The notes below the pieces were generated by a model, which did no database searches, was not told the DNA's origin, and saw only the letters and a list, made by a program, of their open reading frames with translations. 64,000 nt of DNA. Origin: Arsenophonus sp046530735 (GTDB lineage Bacteria > Pseudomonadota > Gammaproteobacteria > Enterobacterales > Enterobacteriaceae). Shown here piece by piece: positions 1 to 10,048 of the stretch. Position 1 is the stretch's first letter. Each line of letters opens with the position of its first letter. The translations under genes and the position numbers were made by a program. Location: contig JBHEQV010000006.1 of assembly GCA_046530735.1 (NCBI GenBank), positions 60,554-124,553 on the forward strand. Reading direction: 5' to 3'.

Positions 1-935
1 AAAGACTCCATACTATAGAATTTGTTTATCCAGCCTTTTAATTGACTGATATAACTATTCAAATTTTAAATCTAAAATTCCTTATCAATAACTCTCTGAT
101 TATTTAATTTTATTAGATGATGGTGACTAATTTTATACTCACTGCCAAAAGTTTTGTACTATTTATCTATATGCGAATAAAGGATAAATTCTTATCGATG
201 ATCGAATTAAGAAACAGGTAACACATTCTGCATTAAACTCTTCAGGAGAATCTTATTACTCACAGAACCTGTCGATTTGGTGTAATTAAGATCGTATTTA
301 TTCTTTCCTTTTATGTCCTGCTCTCCAGCATTTATACCTTTCTTATACAGAATAGTAGAATTTAATACTTTCATTTAAAGAATTAAGAGAAAATGTTTCC
401 TCGACTTCAATAATACCACTTAGTATATTTATGTCGCTGTTGTTTGGCAGATATCGTCGATAAAGCAAGAAACTAATGACGCCCATCTAAACACTGTTTT
501 CAAATCAATACCTCTTTATTTTACTGTGGACTCCAGTGAAGTTAAGCTATGCAACATACGTCATAGATAAGTAAATCATTTATCTTTGTGATGTAGTTTT
601 GCCAGAAGCCTTCCAAATAAGATTGTTAGATGTTTTTCTGTAATGGGGATTTTACAAGGATATATTTGTAATATTATGAATTATCTCCACTGGATAGCAT
701 GTTCATTGTGATAATTAATATGGGTAGAATAAACTGGAATGAGTTACTTCAATTCATGAATCGATATCATCTGATAGATTGTCGCCGAGTTAACTAATGA
801 AAAGCAGCTTTATATTGGCAGAGGAAGCAAGAAAAAAGTCTCTTTGATTTGTATAACTATTTGTTTTTCAAGACAACCTTAGTAGCGAAAATTCCTCTTA
901 TAGTTAAGAGTTTTCTATTAATAACTTTACCCAGA
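1..935 (-). mobile_element. IS1595-family relic (copy a), cut by the window edge
   Basis: This stretch aligns along its whole length with the better copies at 20853-21886 (same strand) and 28602-29620 or 37564-38599 (opposite strand). Those copies translate in pieces to an IS1595-type DDE transposase, for example VDETFF and FHIQN followed by a SRFHGV-like stretch. The terminal repeat near 905-932 matches the ends of the other copies, which read approximately AACAACCTTTGCTAA. No open frame survives, so the copy is dead. Its 3' part lies outside the window. Confidence 0.75.
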
Positions 936-984
936 TAGTTTATAAAAATCAATATTATAACATCGGAAATAGTGCTAAAGAGCT

Positions 985-1205
985 TCTAAAATTAAAAAGT
1001 AAATAAATAGCTCAATTTATTAAGAGAACTAGAATAATTACTGAATGACTAGAGAGAAAAGATGCTGAAATTACTATATTGTAATTTCAAGTTAGTACAA
1101 CTGAGTTTTTTACTTAGCCATTGTTCTCATTAAATCAAGAATAAAAACGTTAGCTAAGAAAGAAACAGAAATGGAAATTATATTTAAGCTTTTTGTAAAG
1201 AATTG
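985..1205 (+). pseudogene. uup: Tail of uup (ABC-F ATPase), decayed
   Basis: Conceptual translation with stops gives RTRIITE, LERKDAEIT, FQVSTTEFFT and then a KKE-rich end. This follows the C-terminal coiled coil of E. coli Uup, which reads roughly RELEQLPQLLETLEAEI, then QQQVSDADFFSQP. In E. coli, uup lies directly upstream of pqiA, as here. Only about the last 70 codons remain. The rest was replaced by the IS1595 copy ending near 935. The function (an ABC-F protein linked to ribosome function and to precise excision of transposons) is lost here. Confidence 0.6.
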
Positions 1206-1260
1206 AATTACTTAAAGATAGTCAATAATTTAGCATTATGCCTGTATAGAGGAGAGAAAG

Positions 1261-2559
1261 TTGTGCTCTCATAATCATCTTAATAAAAGTTATAACAATA
1301 AGATACTTTGCCCGAAATGTGATTTATTGGTGGCATTACCGGTTTTAGAACAAGGTACTAAAGCTAGTTGTCCACGTTGTCATACTGTTTTGTTTGCCAA
1401 GTGGAAGTATTTAGCTAATCAGCCAACTGCAACTATAATTGCGATTAGCGCATTAGTTATGTTATTTATTTCTGGTTTATTCCCTTATGTAAAAATAAGT
1501 ATCATGGGTATTGAAAATCAGATTTCAATATTTGATATTGCCCATGTGATGTTTGAAATAAATTATGCTAGTCTCGGCTTGTTTTTTATTTTTTTTGTCG
1601 TTGCGATACCTGCTTTTTGCATGGTTGCCATTATTTTATTATGTCAACGAGTTAATCTTCCGATTTGGTTAAAAATAAATCTTGCTAGGACATTATTTCA
1701 AATGAAAACCTGGTGCATGGTAGAAATTTTTCTAGCTGCTGTATTAGTTAGTTTTATTAAACTAATGGCCTATTGTAAAATTACTTTTGGTATCAGTTTT
1801 ATTCCTTATTGTTTTTTTTGTTTGTTACAGGTTAGAGCATTTCAATGTTTAGATCGTTATTGGCTATGGCAGCAAATAGGTGAAGTGCCACAGCTTGAGA
1901 TCCAGCTTCAAGAAGGAAAAAGCGGTATTAGTCAAGACGTTAGGTCCTGTCATATCTGTATGGCTATTTTAGCAATAAAAATAAAATACTGTCCTCGTTG
2001 CCATGTTAAAGGTTATGTTAGACGGCCTAATAGTTTGCAGAATACAATGGCATTATTACTCTCCTCATTAATCCTTTATATTCCAGCAAATATTTTACCT
2101 GTTATGATTACGAATACATTAAGTACTAGACTAGACTCTACTATTATGTCTGGTGTAATTTTATTATTGGGTGATGACTCCTATCTGATCGCCATTATAA
2201 TTTTCATTACTAGTATTATGGTACCCAGCTTAAAAATAGTGGCACTAGGATGGTTATGTTTTAATGCTAAAGGTTATGGTAATCAGGATTCGGTGAAGAT
2301 GCACTTTATTTATAAACTTGTTGAATTGGTTGGACGTTGGTCAATGATTGATGTTTTTGTGATTTCTATATTATCATCAATGATGCAAATGGGACCATTA
2401 ATGAACGTTTTACCAGCGCTTGGGGTGATTTTATTTGCTTCTGTTGTAATTTTAACTATGTTTTCGGCAATAACTTTTGATCCGCGTTTAACTTGGGATC
2501 GTTGTAATGTTGTATTGCCGAATAAAATTTGGTTAAGAAAAGGGTTTCAAGGTGGATAA
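1261..2559 (+). CDS. pqiA: PqiA, inner-membrane partner of the PqiBC lipid transport system
   Basis: The protein has 432 residues (E. coli PqiA about 417) and is a polytopic inner-membrane protein with two zinc-ribbon-like cysteine clusters: CPKC/CPRC near residues 18-40 and CHIC/CPRC near residues 232-250. Each cluster precedes a block of about four membrane helices. PqiA is thought to feed or anchor the PqiB tunnel that moves lipids between the membranes. The start is TTG at 1261. It is supported by GGAGAG at 1251-1256 and by the family N-terminus MCxH, which begins exactly there. The gene overlaps pqiB by 8 bases, so the three pqi genes form an operon. It is intact among decayed flanks, which suggests selection. 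Confidence 0.95.
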   Translation: MCSHNHLNKSYNNKILCPKCDLLVALPVLEQGTKASCPRCHTVLFAKWKYLANQPTATIIAISALVMLFISGLFPYVKISIMGIENQISIFDIAHVMFEINYASLGLFFIFFVVAIPAFCMVAIILLCQRVNLPIWLKINLARTLFQMKTWCMVEIFLAAVLVSFIKLMAYCKITFGISFIPYCFFCLLQVRAFQCLDRYWLWQQIGEVPQLEIQLQEGKSGISQDVRSCHICMAILAIKIKYCPRCHVKGYVRRPNSLQNTMALLLSSLILYIPANILPVMITNTLSTRLDSTIMSGVILLLGDDSYLIAIIIFITSIMVPSLKIVALGWLCFNAKGYGNQDSVKMHFIYKLVELVGRWSMIDVFVISILSSMMQMGPLMNVLPALGVILFASVVILTMFSAITFDPRLTWDRCNVVLPNKIWLRKGFQGG

Positions 2560-4189
2560 TAAAGATAATACTGATTCGCAAGCAAAGATCAGCAAACTAA
2601 AAAGCTGGTCGCCGATTTGGATCATTCCAATTGTCACCATATTTATTGGTGCTTGGATCTTAATTTATCATTTTAGTCATTTGGGCCCTGAAGTGACATT
2701 GATTACTTATAATGTTGAAGGGGTTGAAGCGCTAAAAACTAAACTTAAAAGTCGTAGTGTTGATATCGGATTGGTAGAAAAAGTTTTCCTTGATAAAAAC
2801 TTTAAGCATGTAATTATTAAAGCACGTCTAAATGATGGCATGAGGGGTTTATTAAAGAAAGATACTGCATTCTGGGTTGTTAAACCGGCTATTGGTAAAG
2901 AAGGAATAACTGGATTAAATACGCTATTTTCTGGAGTATTTATTGAAGTACAACCTGGTAATAGCGAACAGTATGCTGAGAAATTTGATTTATTAGGTTC
3001 ACCACCATTAGCTTTACCTGATGATAAAGGTATTAGAGTGATTTTGACTAGTGCTCAGGCTGGTAGGTTAAATATCGGTTCTCCAGTGCTATTTCATGGC
3101 TATCGAGTCGGTTCAGTAGAAGCGAGTTCATTTGATATTAAAAGCCGCAATATGCATTATCAGCTTTTTATAAATGCTCCTTATGATGATTTGGTAACAG
3201 AAAATGTTCGTTTTTGGAAAGATAGCGGTATTGCTTTTAATTTATCGGCACAAGGTGTTCATTTAGAAATTGGCTCTTTAACTACATTATATAGTGGTGG
3301 GGTTAGTTTTGATGTTATAGAAGGTTGGAAACCAGGCAAACGGGTCGAAGATAAAAATCTATTCAGGCTTTATGAAGATCAAAAAAGTGTTCAAAATTCT
3401 TTATACACAGTGTATAAAGAATTTATTTTGTTCTTTTCTGATTCAGTTCGTGGATTACAACCTGGAGCACCAGTTGAATTTAGAGGAATTCGATTAGGAA
3501 CAGTGATAGAAGTCCCCTTTAATTCTGAGAAATTATGGCAAAAATTGGATAATGAATTTCGTATTCCGGTTTTAATCCATATTGAGTCTGGTCGTGTTAG
3601 TACTGATATTGATCTAGAAAAAGAGTTTGCGGCGGCATTAAAACAAGGATTAAGAGCAGCTTTAAAATCAGCTAGCTTAATTACCGGAGCGTTATATATT
3701 GATTTAGATTTCTATCACGAAAAAGTCCAATTGAAAGGGTTATTAAAAGTTTCTGATTATGATATTATTCCAACGGTTAGTGTTGGATTATCACAGATTC
3801 AACAAAAAGTAATTGAGGCATTAGATAAAATCAATCATATACCGATTGAACCTATGATAAGTCAAGCCATAAATACACTAGTAGAAAGTCAGAAAACTAT
3901 TCGTGAAGCGCAAAGTACCTTTTCTGAATTAAATAAACTGATGACGAACAAAGACTTTCAAAATATTCTTATTGATTTGCAACAAACGTTGATTAAATTG
4001 AATCAAGTCATGCAAGGTTTGCAACCAGGATCTCCTGCCTATAATAAAATGATCGATAACATACAGCATCTTGGTCAGGTGTTAAGAGATATTCAACCAG
4101 TAATCAAGACATTAAATAATAAGAGTAATGCATTTCTTTTTGAAGCAAAATTGATGAAGGATCCTGAACCGAAGAAGATGAGAAAATAA
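2552..4189 (+). CDS. pqiB: PqiB, MCE-domain periplasm-spanning protein
   Basis: At 545 residues the length is essentially that of E. coli PqiB (546). One N-terminal membrane helix (about residues 21-40, WSPIWIIPIVTIFIGAWIL) is followed by three MCE domains (about 43-140, 158-270 and 290-390, each beginning with a TLITY-, RVIL- or SVRGLQPGAPVEF-type strand). A long helical C-terminal region (about 410-545) follows. In the family, MCE hexamers stack and the C-terminal helices form a needle that reaches the outer-membrane lipoprotein PqiC. The start is GTG at 2552, inside the end of pqiA. The stop overlaps the pqiC start (TAATG), a sign of translational coupling. Confidence 0.96.
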   Translation: MDNKDNTDSQAKISKLKSWSPIWIIPIVTIFIGAWILIYHFSHLGPEVTLITYNVEGVEALKTKLKSRSVDIGLVEKVFLDKNFKHVIIKARLNDGMRGLLKKDTAFWVVKPAIGKEGITGLNTLFSGVFIEVQPGNSEQYAEKFDLLGSPPLALPDDKGIRVILTSAQAGRLNIGSPVLFHGYRVGSVEASSFDIKSRNMHYQLFINAPYDDLVTENVRFWKDSGIAFNLSAQGVHLEIGSLTTLYSGGVSFDVIEGWKPGKRVEDKNLFRLYEDQKSVQNSLYTVYKEFILFFSDSVRGLQPGAPVEFRGIRLGTVIEVPFNSEKLWQKLDNEFRIPVLIHIESGRVSTDIDLEKEFAAALKQGLRAALKSASLITGALYIDLDFYHEKVQLKGLLKVSDYDIIPTVSVGLSQIQQKVIEALDKINHIPIEPMISQAINTLVESQKTIREAQSTFSELNKLMTNKDFQNILIDLQQTLIKLNQVMQGLQPGSPAYNKMIDNIQHLGQVLRDIQPVIKTLNNKSNAFLFEAKLMKDPEPKKMRK

Positions 4190-4740
4190 TGAGATATTTG
4201 ACATGGATTTTTTATTTTTTACTTATCAGTTGTAGTAGTGGAATTGAAAAATCTTATTATCAATTACCAACGACGCTAAACTTAGTGACTAAAAAAAGTG
4301 ATTTACTAACCAAAAAACAGCTTTGGGTACAAACAGTCCAGTTATCTGGAATATTGGCGTCTAATGGTATTACTTATCAAACTAGCGATGTTAATTACAT
4401 TAATGCTAGCAATCATCTATGGGCAAGTCCGTTAGAACAACAGTTGATGCAAAATTTAGTCAATCAGTTATCTATTAGTTTGCCCAATAGATTGGTATCA
4501 GCTCAACCACTGGAAAACAGACCTGATAGTCTTAATGTTATTTTAATTGCTTTTCATGGCCGCTATGATGGTAAAGTAATTATCCAAGGAAACTGGATTT
4601 ATAAAAGTGATAAAAACATTATCAAGCAAGATTTTAGCCTGTTTCTTAATCAAAATGAAAATGGCTATTCAGCATTAGTTAAGAGATTAGCAAGAGGCTG
4701 GACTCAGATTGGAGAAGCTATAGCGAGCCAACTATCATAA
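4189..4740 (+). CDS. pqiC: PqiC, outer-membrane lipoprotein of the Pqi system
   Basis: The protein has 183 residues (E. coli about 187). A short signal peptide ends in a lipobox (LLISC, Cys at residue 15), so the mature protein should be a lipoprotein. The body matches PqiC/YmbA: SYYQLP, YQTSDVNYI, LWASPLEQQL and FHGRYDGKVII. It should dock the PqiB needle at the outer membrane. It is the last gene of pqiABC and is followed at once by a convergent terminator. In E. coli, rmf lies between pqiC and fabA. Only about 70 bases remain here and no rmf is visible. Confidence 0.93.
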   Translation: MRYLTWIFYFLLISCSSGIEKSYYQLPTTLNLVTKKSDLLTKKQLWVQTVQLSGILASNGITYQTSDVNYINASNHLWASPLEQQLMQNLVNQLSISLPNRLVSAQPLENRPDSLNVILIAFHGRYDGKVIIQGNWIYKSDKNIIKQDFSLFLNQNENGYSALVKRLARGWTQIGEAIASQLS

Positions 4741-4755
4741 ATTTATGAAATATTT

Positions 4756-4791
4756 ACCCCCTTTTTTTAGCAGTTAAGATAACAGAGGGGT
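4756..4791. terminator. Convergent terminator between pqiC and fabA
   Basis: ACCCC at 4756-4760 can pair with GGGGT at 4787-4791. On each strand the arm is followed by a T-rich stretch (TTTTT at 4791-4795 on the plus strand and the complement of the T run at 4762-4768 on the minus strand). The position between the stop codons of two convergent genes fits a bidirectional intrinsic terminator. The loop is long, so this is a moderate call. Confidence 0.5.
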
Positions 4792-4813
4792 TTTTGATAA
4801 AAAAGATCTGGAT

Positions 4814-5332
4814 TTAAAAGTTACTAGTATCTTGAAATAAACCAACCTTCAAATCGTTTGCTGTGTAAATACACTTATCATTAATAAAAACTTCACCATC
4901 AGCAACACCCATAATTAATTTTCTGTTAATAATACGTTTTAAATGAATACGGTAGGTTATTTTTTTTGCGATTGGCAAAACTTGCCCAGCAAATTTGACC
5001 TCATCTACGCCCAGTGCCCGGCCTTTACCTTTACCACCTAGCCATCCCAGGTAAAACCCAAGAAGTTGCCACATTGCATCTAAACCTAAACAACCAGGCA
5101 TAACAGGATCATTAGTGAAGTGACAGCTAAAAAACCATAAATCAGGTTTAATATCAAATTCGGCTTCAATAAAGCCTTTATCATATTTGCCTCCGGTTTC
5201 AATTATTTTTGTTATGCGATCCATCATCAGCATATTACCGGAAGGTAATGGTGGTCCATTTTTGCCAAAAAGTTCACCTCTTCCGGAAGCATTTAAATCT
5301 TCTTTACTATAAGAGCTATTTTTATCAACCAT
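4814..5332 (-). CDS. fabA: FabA, 3-hydroxydecanoyl-ACP dehydratase/isomerase
   Basis: The protein has 172 residues, the same length as E. coli FabA, with the same N-terminal pattern MVDKxxSYxKEDLxASGRGELFG. It dehydrates 3-hydroxydecanoyl-ACP and isomerises the trans-2 product to cis-3, the entry step of unsaturated fatty-acid synthesis. The catalytic His lies in FSCHFTNDPVMPGC (about residue 71) and the catalytic Asp in CLGLDAMWQ (about residue 85). The gene follows lonH on the same strand, as in E. coli with rmf lost between pqiC and fabA. A strong hairpin lies in its leader (5343-5365). The regulator FabR is a pseudogene in this window, so FabR control is probably gone. Confidence 0.97.
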   Translation of the reverse strand: MVDKNSSYSKEDLNASGRGELFGKNGPPLPSGNMLMMDRITKIIETGGKYDKGFIEAEFDIKPDLWFFSCHFTNDPVMPGCLGLDAMWQLLGFYLGWLGGKGKGRALGVDEVKFAGQVLPIAKKITYRIHLKRIINRKLIMGVADGEVFINDKCIYTANDLKVGLFQDTSNF

Positions 5333-5342
5333 TTTTACTAAA

Positions 5343-5365
5343 AACCTTATTATTTTAATAAGGTT
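5343..5365 (-). terminator. Hairpin in the lonH-fabA gap, terminator or leader switch
   Basis: AACCTTATTA (5343-5352) and TAATAAGGTT (5356-5365) are perfect 10-base arms around a 3-base loop. Read on the minus strand, the second arm runs into TTTTT, as in an intrinsic terminator after lonH. The only AAGG resembling a Shine-Dalgarno for fabA (start 5332) lies in that second arm, so the hairpin would also mask the ribosome site. Which role it plays cannot be told from sequence alone. Confidence 0.55.
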
Positions 5366-5416
5366 AAAGAATAGCTTACGCTTGCAAGCTGAACAACTCT
5401 GATCAACTATTTTTTT

Positions 5417-7156
5417 TTAATTTAACCACTTTAGAAGCCCCATAAATTTAGGTCTTTCTTGGTTATTGGCTTGAGAAATTCGTTCATGTATTAAAGCTAA
5501 TAGATGTAAGTTGTTTGTAGCATATTCTTGTTTATAATAAGCATGTTTTGTCAAAATTGAGATTGCTTCAGAAACATGTTCAACAGGGCAAATATGAAAT
5601 ACGCCAGATTTAATTGCTGCAATAAGATCAGCTTTTAAACATAAATGACGAATATTAGCTGCAGGAATTATAACGCCTTGCTGACCAGTTAATTTACGTT
5701 GGAAACAGACATCAAAAAAGCTTTCAATTTTTTGGTTAATACTACCTATGGGTTGTACATAACCGAATTGATCTACTGCACCTGTTACTGCAATTTGCTG
5801 ATCAATGGGTTGAAGAGAAAGTGCACTAATTAATGCACAAAGCTCAGCTAATGATGCACTATCACCATCAACTTCATTATAAGACTGTTCAAATACAATT
5901 GAGACAGAAAAGGGTTGTGGTTGTTCAAGTTTTAACTCGTAATTGAGATAGGCTTGCATAATCATCATGCCTTTAGCGTGAATATTGCCTCCCAGCTCAA
6001 CTTTACGTTCTACATCAGTAAATTCACCATTACCAAAGTGAGCAACACAAGTAATTCGTGATGGTTCACCAATAAGTTCTGGATGCCCTAGATACTTCAT
6101 GACAGACAATCCATTAATTTGGCCAATGATTTTACCTTCAGTTTTAATAAAAATTTGTTTTTGCAAAATATCATCTAAATTGCGTTTAGCTAGGTAACTG
6201 TGTTGCCATTGACGCTGCTGGAGTGCTGTTTGAAATGATTTTGCAGTCAACTGGTTATCTTGTTGAAATTGATTTGCCTCAGCTAAACAACGAATTAGCC
6301 AGATTCTATCTAACGGTAGAATAGATTTATCTTCAGTATATCGGATTGCTTGAGTAATGAAAGGTGGCCATGCATCAATTGTTAAAGCAGGGAATTGGCA
6401 ATCGGTAATAATTTGTTTAACAAATTTCATCCATAGTGATAATTGACCACTATGTTCAAAATCTAGCTCGAATTCATATTCGCCGTACGTAGCTTGAGAA
6501 AAAAGCTCTGGTTCTTTTGTTTCAAGTTCATCAAGACTAAAATGATCGCCGACTAAAATAAGTTTAATATTAAGGGGCATTGAATCAATTGGATTTGGTA
6601 AAAATTGATTTTCATTTACTGGAAGCCAGTCAAACTGTTTTTGTATTATCATCTGTTTTAAACGTTGCCACATTAATGGCTGCGATAATAATGTACTAAC
6701 AGAAAGTAATAATACTCCGCCATTGATTTTGTGTAATAGTCCTGGCTCTAAGTGAATCCTATTTTGATGTTGATGAACACTACCAAATAATTGCGGCATT
6801 TCTATCCAATTACAAAAATAGACTGAATAGCAAGGAGTGAATGATCCTTTACTGCCTGTTTGCCAATAAAATCTTCCATTTAATTGTTTATAATCTCCAG
6901 TGATAATCGCTGATGATGGATTAATATTTTTAATGTATTTTGCTAATTCAGATAAGTAGCTTTGACATTCTAATGCTCTAATAATAGCAAAAGGAGAATA
7001 AGTTGATGTTAATAAAAACCTTTTTAAACTATTAGATAACCTCGGCTGAATAATAGCTAAAGTGGCATTATCTAGCTTGTCAGCAGAAGCAAAAAGATTA
7101 AGATAAGGTTCATAATCAGGTGCTAAATTTTGCCATATTAATTCATTACTAATCAC
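5417..7156 (-). CDS. lonH: LonH (YcbZ), Lon-like protease
   Basis: The protein has 579 residues (E. coli YcbZ 586). The N-terminal and middle part is a degenerate AAA-like region (GGVLLLSVSTLL, NIKLILVGD). The C-terminal third is a Lon-type protease domain, with the catalytic Ser in EVDGDSASLAELCALISAL (about residue 475) and the Lys in the stretch QKLTGQQGVIIPAAN-like that follows (RKLTGQQGVIIP, about residue 515). The sequence GEFTDVERKVELGGNIHAKG is typical of LonB/YcbZ. It sits upstream of fabA as in E. coli. In E. coli the next gene, matP, is divergent. No trace of matP is visible here. Confidence 0.92.
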   Translation of the reverse strand: MISNELIWQNLAPDYEPYLNLFASADKLDNATLAIIQPRLSNSLKRFLLTSTYSPFAIIRALECQSYLSELAKYIKNINPSSAIITGDYKQLNGRFYWQTGSKGSFTPCYSVYFCNWIEMPQLFGSVHQHQNRIHLEPGLLHKINGGVLLLSVSTLLSQPLMWQRLKQMIIQKQFDWLPVNENQFLPNPIDSMPLNIKLILVGDHFSLDELETKEPELFSQATYGEYEFELDFEHSGQLSLWMKFVKQIITDCQFPALTIDAWPPFITQAIRYTEDKSILPLDRIWLIRCLAEANQFQQDNQLTAKSFQTALQQRQWQHSYLAKRNLDDILQKQIFIKTEGKIIGQINGLSVMKYLGHPELIGEPSRITCVAHFGNGEFTDVERKVELGGNIHAKGMMIMQAYLNYELKLEQPQPFSVSIVFEQSYNEVDGDSASLAELCALISALSLQPIDQQIAVTGAVDQFGYVQPIGSINQKIESFFDVCFQRKLTGQQGVIIPAANIRHLCLKADLIAAIKSGVFHICPVEHVSEAISILTKHAYYKQEYATNNLHLLALIHERISQANNQERPKFMGLLKWLN

Positions 7157-7469
7157 GCTATTTTCAACTTATAGTTTAAATATAAAGTTTAGAACTATTC
7201 TGATATCCTGATTAGGTAAAGTCAGGATAAAAACTATTTTAGCAAAACGCTATTTTTTGAAAAAAAATGGGGGTTCATTTTAATATGAAAACAAGATATT
7301 TATTTCCAGTATTAAAAAATTTTTATAATTAAATTATTATTTTAACATTTGTTTAAATTTATGCTATTATTAATTTTATATATTTAAATATAATTTAATT
7401 CATAAACTATAGCAATAAGTACAACTAAGAAATAATAAAAAGGCTAGTCATATAAAAATGTTTTGTATT
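7157..7469. other. AT-rich gap upstream of lonH, no gene seen
   Basis: Very AT-rich and without a readable frame. The only structure I see is an inverted repeat, TATCCTGA at 7204-7211 and TCAGGATA at 7222-7229, about 50 bases upstream of the lonH start. It could be an operator or a weak hairpin. matP, expected here from E. coli gene order, is not recognisable. Confidence 0.4.
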
Positions 7470-8568
7470 CTAACTAATAGTTAGTTGTTAGTCACGGATC
7501 ATTATATAGATCTTTCTAAGATAGCCTTATTCATGACAATAAGGCTACTGAGGGATATAAGTTTAGGTAAAATATCATGATAATGTGACTATCTTGTCAA
7601 GTAATTTAAATACCTAAAATCAATGCTACTCTTCAGGTTAGCAGAGAGTTTACAATCTACCTTAGCTAAGCGTTATAATATCTCAAAACTTACCGTTAAT
7701 AAATGGTAAAAACAAAATGGTGTTGATGATAACATTCATATTCTCAATTGGTTGAAGATGATGCTGTCGCTAGATATAGGAAAATATCCTAGTGTTTTCC
7801 TGAGAAAAATAATTTTCTCTTCTTCGAAGATTTGTATATCTTGAGAGTTTTATTATACGCGAATTCCTTAATCCTGTTGTATCTCGATCTTCTCTGAATC
7901 TCTGTTTACGAGATATGGAGCAGAACACGAGAACTTGGAAATTTACATGAAATGAAATAGGAGTACTAAAGTTAAAGGATAAAATGTTTAAAAATTACGA
8001 GCCTAGTTATCTGTACATAGATGTGAAATTTTTTCGCAAATGCTAAATTAAACTTCACGAGATTATCTTTTCGTAGCTTATAGAAGTGTACTGCTCGGAT
8101 GGGTTTTGTCTGACTTTATAATGTTAAGGTCGCAGCCAATACACTCATAACCCTTATTACATACTATTAACCAAGTATCTCTATGGCCATTCATCAAATA
8201 CTTACAAACAATGACAAAAAATTTACATGGATTTTTTGATATGCCAAAAATGTTTATCAACCGGAAAATATGAATTTGCCTATTTTTTATACAGAGATTG
8301 ACATATAACATCAACTTCTAAGATCGTTAATACATATTTAAACGAAAATAGTATGATCAAGAGATTTAATTGGCGTATGGAAGATTAACTTAAATTCACA
8401 ACTTTAATTCTAGTGAAGATCTTGAGCTAATTCTACACAATATATTTATCTGTACAATCAAGAATTACCTGAATTAGTATTGAGTACTAAAACTCTATTT
8501 AAATCTATGAAAGATTGGTTCAAAGTTAATTTTAAATTATTTAAAAAACCATACTATCTTACGAGATA
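7470..8568 (+). mobile_element. IS481-family transposase relic
   Basis: Piecewise translation gives a helix-turn-helix start near 7630 (STLAKRYNISKLTVNKW), then a DDE-domain piece near 8180-8215 (HQILTNNDKKFT, matching IS481 HTILTDNGxxFT). SMIKRFNWRMED near 8352-8390 matches the IS481 stretch GMVERFNGRIEE, and NQELPELVLSTKTLFKSMK-DW near 8460-8530 matches the C-terminal xNQQLPQSALGSKTPxQAMKDW. Several frameshifts and stops separate these pieces. A minus-strand open frame at 8078-8314 is only the antisense of this relic. The next element begins at about 8570. Confidence 0.7.
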
Positions 8569-8569
8569 G

Positions 8570-9971
8570 TAAGTATGTTCATTTTATATATATAGTTTTA
8601 AAGATGGTGGCGTACCTATTAATTAATTTAGTGGATGATTTCAATAACAGAGAGATGATATGCCATGAAAACTCTACTATACAGGTAATCTGAAAATCAG
8701 AGATTATCTGTAATCCCTTGTATGAACTCATCCGTAATGGCGTGCTAAATAGCTGATAGGTGCTTACCTGTTGAAGTGGAAGCTCGAAAACATCCTGCAA
8801 CAACATGTGAACAGGAATTTGTCGATGAGCGTTATACCTTATCGACTGCAATGGTTATTTGCCGCAACAAACCATATAAACTAGTATTAGCAATGTGAGA
8901 TTAAAGTGCCTAAGGTTATAAAGGAGATCACAGTGGTAGCAGAATATCCATCAACAGCTCCTTGCGCCACCTTATCTAAAGCGTACAAAAAGCAGCGAAG
9001 AATTTTTTAGCTAATGGCTATACCTGCAAAACGTTGTCACCGATGATTTGACAAAGCTTTTGAGATTTTCTTAATGAAAAGTACATGATTTCTCTGTAGA
9101 GGGCTGGGTACTTCCCCCATCACCAAACTAAAACAACAATGCCTTGAAGAATGGCAGGCATTAAGCGCCTGCATTATTTAAGCGATAAGCGCTCTATATT
9201 TATTTCTTAGTCGATTACATAACTGGTATGTCAAGAAAGCTGATCGCCTTTGCCTGATAGTTATTATTGAGGAACTGCACCAATAGACGTAAGGAGCTCG
9301 TTGCCTTCGAAGCTGTCTATCAAGAGTCAGAAGCGCACTTGGTTTAACTTTTCAATGATTAAAGTAAAGCACGTTGCTTAACTGTATCTCCTAATCTTTG
9401 CAGGAGATACCAGTCTCCTTAGCTTTAGTATCATAGCAAAGATATTTCCAGACATACAGCACTAACGCTGCTAGATATACAAAACAGTTAATTATTTAGC
9501 TTCACTTCTCAAAAGCATGTAATCAAAAGTTAAGGTTATGAATTTAGTAGGAGATCTGGCTATCAGAGAGTTATGATGCTGTTGATAAAGCCACTTGATG
9601 TTTTGTTGGCAAGGTTTCGGTGTATTCTGTACAGCGATGAAAAGGTAAAAGAAGATTGAGAAGAACGGCTTTGATTCTATGATTTTTTCTAAGTGTACTA
9701 AGGATCAATTAAGAACGATGAATCTGATTTGAATCAGATTTTTTGACAGTGAGGCTATGAATCCGATGCGCAAAGCACTGTAGTTCGAAAATAATCTTTT
9801 CAATGGTATTTTTAGCTGCTGAAGTCCTGCTTAAAAGCTGAACCAGGGTAATAGATTAGCATTATTGACCCCTGGTGGGAGATAACAATCTTATTTAATA
9901 ATGAAAATGGATTCACGAAGCATAAAAATAAGAATATTTTACTATTATACATCAGATTCACTAATAATTTA
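8570..9971 (+). mobile_element. IS256-family relic (copy A), near full length
   Basis: About 1.4 kb, alignable end to end with the other copies of the same element. Fragments such as NGYLPQQTI and the PYLK- and LKQQ-like stretches of mutator-type transposases can be read in different frames. The right end reads roughly ATACATCAGATTCACTAATAA, a decayed form of the consensus end. It separates lonH from prc, which are far apart in E. coli. Confidence 0.8.
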
Positions 9972-10048
9972 TAAACATTTTTTATAATTAATAAATCCTT
10001 TATACCAAAGGCTACTTTTGCTTGTTTTAGTATAGATATAAATTTTAA

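Noticed and set aside
8078..8314. Minus-strand frame of 78 codons
   Set aside because: It lies antisense to the IS481-type transposase relic, whose plus-strand pieces (HQILTNNDKKFT, SMIKRFNWRMED) are clearly related to the family.
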